Notes under the pieces: model-generated | Told to the model about the DNA's origin: nothing | The model's input: the letters and a program-made list of their open reading frames with translations, nothing else | The model's database searches: none | From: Oscillibacter sp. | GTDB taxonomy: Bacteria > Bacillota > Clostridia > Oscillospirales > Oscillospiraceae | Length of the DNA stretch: 24,093 nucleotides | NCBI GenBank assembly: GCA_009773995.1 | Contig: VSMY01000025.1 | Location: 1-24,093 of the forward strand | Direction of reading: 5' to 3' | Shown here: piece after piece, positions 21,189 through 24,093 of the stretch | Position numbering within the stretch: position 1 is the first letter of the stretch | How the letters are laid out: each line of letters begins with the position of its first letter | Translations under genes and position numbers: made by a program

Positions 21189-21569
21189 ATGGAAATCATC
21201 ATCCGCAACACCGGGGGGCAGCCCATCTACGAGCAGATCTACTCCCAGCTCAAGGCCCAGATCATCGCCGGGGCCCTGTCGCCGGGGGAGGCGCTGCCGT
21301 CCATCCGGGCCCTGGCCAAGGACCTGAAGATATCCGTCATCACCACCAAGCGGGCCTATGACGAGCTGGAGGCCGAGGGCTTCCTCTACACCGTGGCCGG
21401 GAAGGGCTGCTTCGTGGCGGAGAAGAACCTGGATTTGATCCGGGAGCAGCAGCTCAAGGAGCTGGAGGACCACCTGAACGCCGCCGCGGGCCTTGCGAAG
21501 ACCTGCGGCCTGACGGTGGAAGAGCTGGTTGATATGCTGCGCGTCTTACTGGAGGAGGAGAACCTATGA
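21189..21569 (+). CDS. GntR-family (YtrA subfamily) regulator
   Basis: A 126-residue repressor. The N-terminal winged helix (residues 10-75) has the GntR pattern PIYEQIYSQLKAQIIAGALS, then LPSIRALAKDLKISVITTKR (recognition helix) and GFLYTVAGKGCFVA (wing). The short two-helix C-terminus (about 50 residues) without a ligand domain marks the YtrA subfamily, which usually controls an adjacent ABC exporter. The start follows GGAGG with a suitable gap. Its stop codon overlaps the ATG of the ABC ATPase gene (ATGA), so the two are translated together. The palindromes across its own promoter fit autorepression, relieved by an unknown signal, often a cell-envelope-active compound. Confidence 0.93.
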   Translation: MEIIIRNTGGQPIYEQIYSQLKAQIIAGALSPGEALPSIRALAKDLKISVITTKRAYDELEAEGFLYTVAGKGCFVAEKNLDLIREQQLKELEDHLNAAAGLAKTCGLTVEELVDMLRVLLEEENL

Positions 21570-22417
21570 ACGCCATTGAATTATCTCACATCCACAAGTC
21601 CTTTGGGGAATTTGCCATCCGGGACCTGTGCCTCACGGTGCCCAGCGGCGCCATCTGCGGCCTGGTCGGCGAGAACGGCGCGGGCAAGTCCACCACCATC
21701 CGCCTTTTGATGAACGCCCTCCGCCCCGACAGTGGGACCGCAAAGGTTTTGGGAGTGGACACAGCCTCCCCGGAGTTCCGGGCCGTCAAGGAGGACGTGG
21801 GCGTCGTCCTGGACGAGGCCTACTACCCCGAGACCCTCACCGCCGTCCAGGTGGGGAAGGTCATGGCGGGGACCTACCGGCGCTGGGACCAGGGGGCCTA
21901 TGAGGATTTCCTCCGGCGCTTCGACTTGCCGGGGAAGAAGCCCTTCAAGGACTTCTCCCGGGGCATGAAGATGAAGCTGGCCATCGCCGTGGCCCTGAGC
22001 CACCAGCCAAAGCTCCTGATTCTGGACGAGGCAACCAGCGGCCTGGACCCCATCGTCCGGGACGAGGTGCTGGAGATTTTCAACGACTTCACCCGGGAGG
22101 AGGACCACTCCATTTTGATCTCCTCCCACATCCTCAGCGACCTGGAAAAGCTCTGCGACTACATTGCTTTCCTGCACCAGGGGGAGCTGTTCTTCTGCGA
22201 TGAGAAGGACCGGCTGCTGGAGACCTACGGCGTCTTCGCCGGAACGGCGGAGCAGCTGGAGAGCCTCCGGGAAGAGGCGGTCCTGGGCCGGGAGGACCGC
22301 GGCTGCGGCGGCGTCCGGGCCCTGGTGCGCCGGGAGGAGGTCCCGGCGGGGCTGGAGCTGGAGCGGGCGAGCGTGGAGGACATCATCCTCTTCATGGTGA
22401 AAGGAGCGAGGAAATGA
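21566..22417 (+). CDS. ABC transporter ATP-binding protein
   Basis: A 283-residue nucleotide-binding subunit. Walker A GENGAGKST (residues 35-43), signature DFSRGMKMKLAIAVAL, Walker B LLILDEATSGLDP, and the switch His in SILISSHILSDLEKL are all present, so ATPase activity is expected. The C-terminal 60 residues form the usual small extension of drug/lipid-type exporters. It overlaps the regulator gene and the permease gene by 4 nt each (ATGA), giving a tightly coupled regulator-ATPase-permease unit of the YtrA-YtrB type. The substrate is unknown; related systems export peptides or antibiotics or respond to cell-wall stress. Confidence 0.95.
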   Translation: MNAIELSHIHKSFGEFAIRDLCLTVPSGAICGLVGENGAGKSTTIRLLMNALRPDSGTAKVLGVDTASPEFRAVKEDVGVVLDEAYYPETLTAVQVGKVMAGTYRRWDQGAYEDFLRRFDLPGKKPFKDFSRGMKMKLAIAVALSHQPKLLILDEATSGLDPIVRDEVLEIFNDFTREEDHSILISSHILSDLEKLCDYIAFLHQGELFFCDEKDRLLETYGVFAGTAEQLESLREEAVLGREDRGCGGVRALVRREEVPAGLELERASVEDIILFMVKGARK

Positions 22418-22980
22418 AAGCGCTGATTCAAAAGGACTTCTATGTGATCTGGAAACAGATGCGGATTTTTGTCGTCATCATTTTGCTGCTGTCCATCATG
22501 AACAGCGCGTTCAACATCGTGTTCCTGGTGGTCTGGTGTTCCATGCTGCCCTATACGGCCATGGCCTATGACGAGCGGAGCCACTGGAACCAGCTGGCGG
22601 CCATGATGCCCTATTCCAAGCGGGACATCGTGCTGAGCAAGTACGTGCTGGGCTGGCTGTGCATGGCGGCGGCGAGTATTCTATGCCTGGCGGCCCGTGT
22701 GGCGCTGGGACACTTTCTCGAAAGCGAGGTGGACGCCTCCATCGTGCTGACCAGCCTCTGCCTGGGCGTGATCTCCCTGGACGTCACCCTGCCCGCGGTC
22801 ATGCGCTTCGGCGTGGAGCGGGGCCGGATGATCTTCATGGTGGTGATTTTCGGCGCGGCCATCGGGGCCGGTCTGGCGTTGGACGCGGTGGACATCCCCA
22901 GCGTCCCCCTGCCCGCCATGGCCCTGCTGCCCCTAGCGGCGGCGGCCGCCACGGCGGTCTCCATCCCCCTGGGGCTGTAG
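22414..22980 (+). CDS. ABC-2 type permease subunit
   Basis: A 188-residue membrane protein with about six hydrophobic helices; it begins MKALIQKDFYVIWKQMRIFV, typical of ABC-2 permeases paired with YtrA-type regulators, and contains the conserved cytoplasmic stretch AYDERSHWNQLAAMMPYSKR after helix 2. The last helix (AATAVSIPLGL) is followed at once by TAG, one codon, and TAA; the same frame then reads PVYRKEA, which resembles the usual '..YRKRE' end of this family. The protein may therefore have lost a short basic tail. It is translationally coupled to the ATPase gene. Confidence 0.9.
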   Translation: MKALIQKDFYVIWKQMRIFVVIILLLSIMNSAFNIVFLVVWCSMLPYTAMAYDERSHWNQLAAMMPYSKRDIVLSKYVLGWLCMAAASILCLAARVALGHFLESEVDASIVLTSLCLGVISLDVTLPAVMRFGVERGRMIFMVVIFGAAIGAGLALDAVDIPSVPLPAMALLPLAAAAATAVSIPLGL

Positions 22981-23011
22981 CTCTAACCGGTGTACAGAAA
23001 GGAGGCGCGGG

Positions 23012-23101
23012 ATGCCGCATGTGCCCAATGATTGGCTGCTGCTTCTCTTGCTGCTGCCCCTACTGGACCGGCTTTGGAAAATGTGGAGGGACCGGAGATA
23101 A
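23012..23101 (+). CDS. 29-residue single-helix membrane peptide
   Basis: A very short ORF with a strong ribosome site (AAAGGAGG, 6-nt gap) between the permease and zinc-ribbon genes. It encodes MPHVPNDW, a seven-leucine run, PLLDRL and a basic tail (WKMWRDRR): one membrane helix with a positive-inside end. Its TAA is directly followed by the ATG of the zinc-ribbon gene. It may be a small accessory subunit of the ABC exporter. The helix is short, so it could also be a leader that couples translation. Confidence 0.6.
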   Translation: MPHVPNDWLLLLLLLPLLDRLWKMWRDRR

Positions 23102-23320
23102 ATGAAAAACACAAAACGCTGTCCCGTCTGCGGCTCCTCGGACATCATCCGGGTGCCCGACAACGCCCACCGCTACCTCGCCAACAGCATCTGCATCACC
23201 CGCTTCGCCTCGGTAAAGCGCATCCCGGTTGCCCGCTATGTCTGTTATGACTGCGGCTATCTGGAAAACTGGGTGGAGAACCGGCACGAGCGGGACGAGA
23301 TTAAGCGGGCCTGGGGATAA
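23102..23320 (+). CDS. Small zinc-ribbon protein
   Basis: A 72-residue cytosolic protein with two cysteine knuckles, CPVCGSSD (residues 7-14) and CYDCGYLE (48-55), which should bind one zinc ion. The part between them (RVPDNAHRYLANSICITRF) is a connecting strand region; the end is charged and helical. Proteins of this kind are common in Clostridia, often next to ABC transporter genes, but have no proven function. It is the last gene of the GntR/ABC operon and follows the small peptide gene without a gap, so it depends on coupled translation. A strong terminator begins 3 nt after the stop. Confidence 0.85.
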   Translation: MKNTKRCPVCGSSDIIRVPDNAHRYLANSICITRFASVKRIPVARYVCYDCGYLENWVENRHERDEIKRAWG

Positions 23321-23322
23321 AC

Positions 23323-23357
23323 AAACATCCCCCTGTCGTAAGACAGGGGGATGTTTT
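23323..23357. terminator. Strong bidirectional intrinsic terminator
   Basis: AAACATCCCCCTGTC (23323-23337) and GACAGGGGGATGTTT (23342-23356) form a perfect 15-bp stem with a GTAA loop, with T-runs on both strands. It separates the converging zinc-ribbon and ferritin-like genes. Confidence 0.93.
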
Positions 23358-23359
23358 CG

Positions 23360-24028
23360 TCACACGTTCCGCAGGCTTCTCTCCAGCAGCCCCATCAGGG
23401 CCTCCGCGTGGCCGTAGGACTGCTTGCTCAGCTCCTCAAAGAGCTTGGTCAGGCAGGGATCCAGGCTGTCCTCGGCGGAGCGGGCGTAGTTCAGCCCGCT
23501 GCACGCCGCCGCGTGATACCGCTCCCGGAGGGCGGGGCACCAGCGGCCCACGTAGATGCGCTCGCTGCTGACGCTGGGACGGTAACATTGGCCGGTGATG
23601 AGGTAGTGGGCCGCCATGAGCCGCCGGGCCTGGTCCTGGAGGTCCGCCGCCATGTCCCGCAGGTCCTTCCGGGCCCAGGAGGGGGCCTGGCGGGCCAGGG
23701 CCAGGAGGTAGCGCCGGTCCGACAGCGCCGCCTCGATGTAGCCGGAGATCACGTTCAGCATCTCCGCCGCCTCGGTGCCCATGCAGCAGGGATTCTGTTC
23801 CGCGCCGGGGAGCGCGGCGGCGGACCCCGCCGGGACGGGGACGGCGGGAGTTTCCGGCGCGGCGGGGAGGCGGCCGGCCGCCGGGGCGGCGGCGGAAACC
23901 TCCGACCGGACCGCCGTCTGCTGGACGGACATGCCGGGGTAGGGCTCCAGATTCGGGGCTACCCGCTGCCAGATGCGGTCATACTGGCGGAAATCGTACA
24001 CTTCCGGGGTTTGGGTCGTATGTTCCAT
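23360..24028 (-). CDS. Ferritin-like domain protein with altered ligand positions
   Basis: A 222-residue protein. Residues 1-80 are a low-complexity Ala/Pro/Val linker after a short N-terminal segment (VYDFRQYDRIWQRVAP). Residues 85-222 form a four-helix ferritin-like domain: YIEAALSDRRYLLALARQAP, LRDMAADLQDQARRLMAAHY, ALRERYHAAACSGLNYARSA, LFEELSKQSYGHAEALMGLL. In such domains the second and fourth helices normally carry ExxH iron ligands; here they read LQDQ and SYGH, so the di-iron site looks lost or changed. A cysteine pair (CCMG) opens the domain. The start at 24028 follows AAGGAGG with an 8-nt gap; an upstream in-frame start at 24091 covers the promoter. Role unknown; structural rather than enzymatic is possible. 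Confidence 0.75.
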   Translation of the reverse strand: MEHTTQTPEVYDFRQYDRIWQRVAPNLEPYPGMSVQQTAVRSEVSAAAPAAGRLPAAPETPAVPVPAGSAAALPGAEQNPCCMGTEAAEMLNVISGYIEAALSDRRYLLALARQAPSWARKDLRDMAADLQDQARRLMAAHYLITGQCYRPSVSSERIYVGRWCPALRERYHAAACSGLNYARSAEDSLDPCLTKLFEELSKQSYGHAEALMGLLERSLRNV

Positions 24029-24068
24029 GAGGGGTCCCTCCTTTTCTCCCCAGTGTATGCGGCTGTCT

Positions 24069-24074
24069 ATTATA
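24069..24074 (-). promoter_or_regulatory. -10 box of the ferritin-like gene
   Basis: TATAAT on the minus strand, 41 nt before the start codon. With a 17-nt spacer the -35 box would lie just beyond the window end, so the promoter is incomplete here. Confidence 0.6.
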
Positions 24075-24093
24075 CACATCGCCGAGCCCACGA

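Overview
The window looks like a chromosomal segment of a GC-rich, spore-forming anaerobic Firmicute, most likely Oscillospiraceae (Flavonifractor / Lawsonibacter / Pseudoflavonifractor-like). Grounds: strong AAGGAGG ribosome sites, sigma-A promoters, a LysM/GH18 spore-lytic-type hydrolase, an EFR1-type flavodoxin-ferredoxin, a YtrA-type GntR regulator, and gut-Clostridia mobile-element genes (TnpV). The genus is inferred, not proven.

Positions 1-3110 are a worn accessory island, partly AT-rich. It holds the 3' end of a proteasome-like (Ntn-hydrolase-like) gene, a 43-codon tail of a tyrosine integrase, a small XRE regulator, a two-gene tnpV cassette, a truncated cytosine-C5 methyltransferase preceded by a 46-codon ORF, and a zinc-ribbon remnant.

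Positions 3110-7850 hold a redox/sulfur-looking cluster on the minus strand. A MalY/PatB-type PLP enzyme fused to a thioredoxin-fold domain is followed by an EFR1 flavodoxin/2x[4Fe-4S] protein, an APC amino-acid permease and a MarR regulator. A consensus TTGACA-17-TATAAT promoter with two abutting 15-bp palindromes drives it. A non-coding stretch follows (7840-8230) that resembles, in the same order of short blocks, the one at 575-850.

Positions 8373-12059 (minus) hold a large 3-TM envelope protein of unknown function, a bactofilin and a YkvI-type transporter. The transporter is divergent from a LysM-LysM-GH18 hydrolase (12178-13452). Next come purB and purA (13514-16220), behind a structured leader that starts with a terminator-like hairpin.

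Positions 16507-21045 (minus) hold an operon: LRR protein, VWA/DUF2201-type protein, MoxR AAA+ ATPase, NifU-domain protein (overlapping moxR by 8 nt) and a small phage-like protein. It looks like a MoxR/VWA chaperone system, possibly for metallocofactors.

Positions 21189-23320 (plus) hold a tight operon: YtrA-type GntR, ABC ATPase, ABC-2 permease, a 29-residue membrane peptide and a zinc-ribbon protein, closed by a strong terminator. A ferritin-like protein (minus) ends the window. No rRNA, tRNA or CRISPR was seen.
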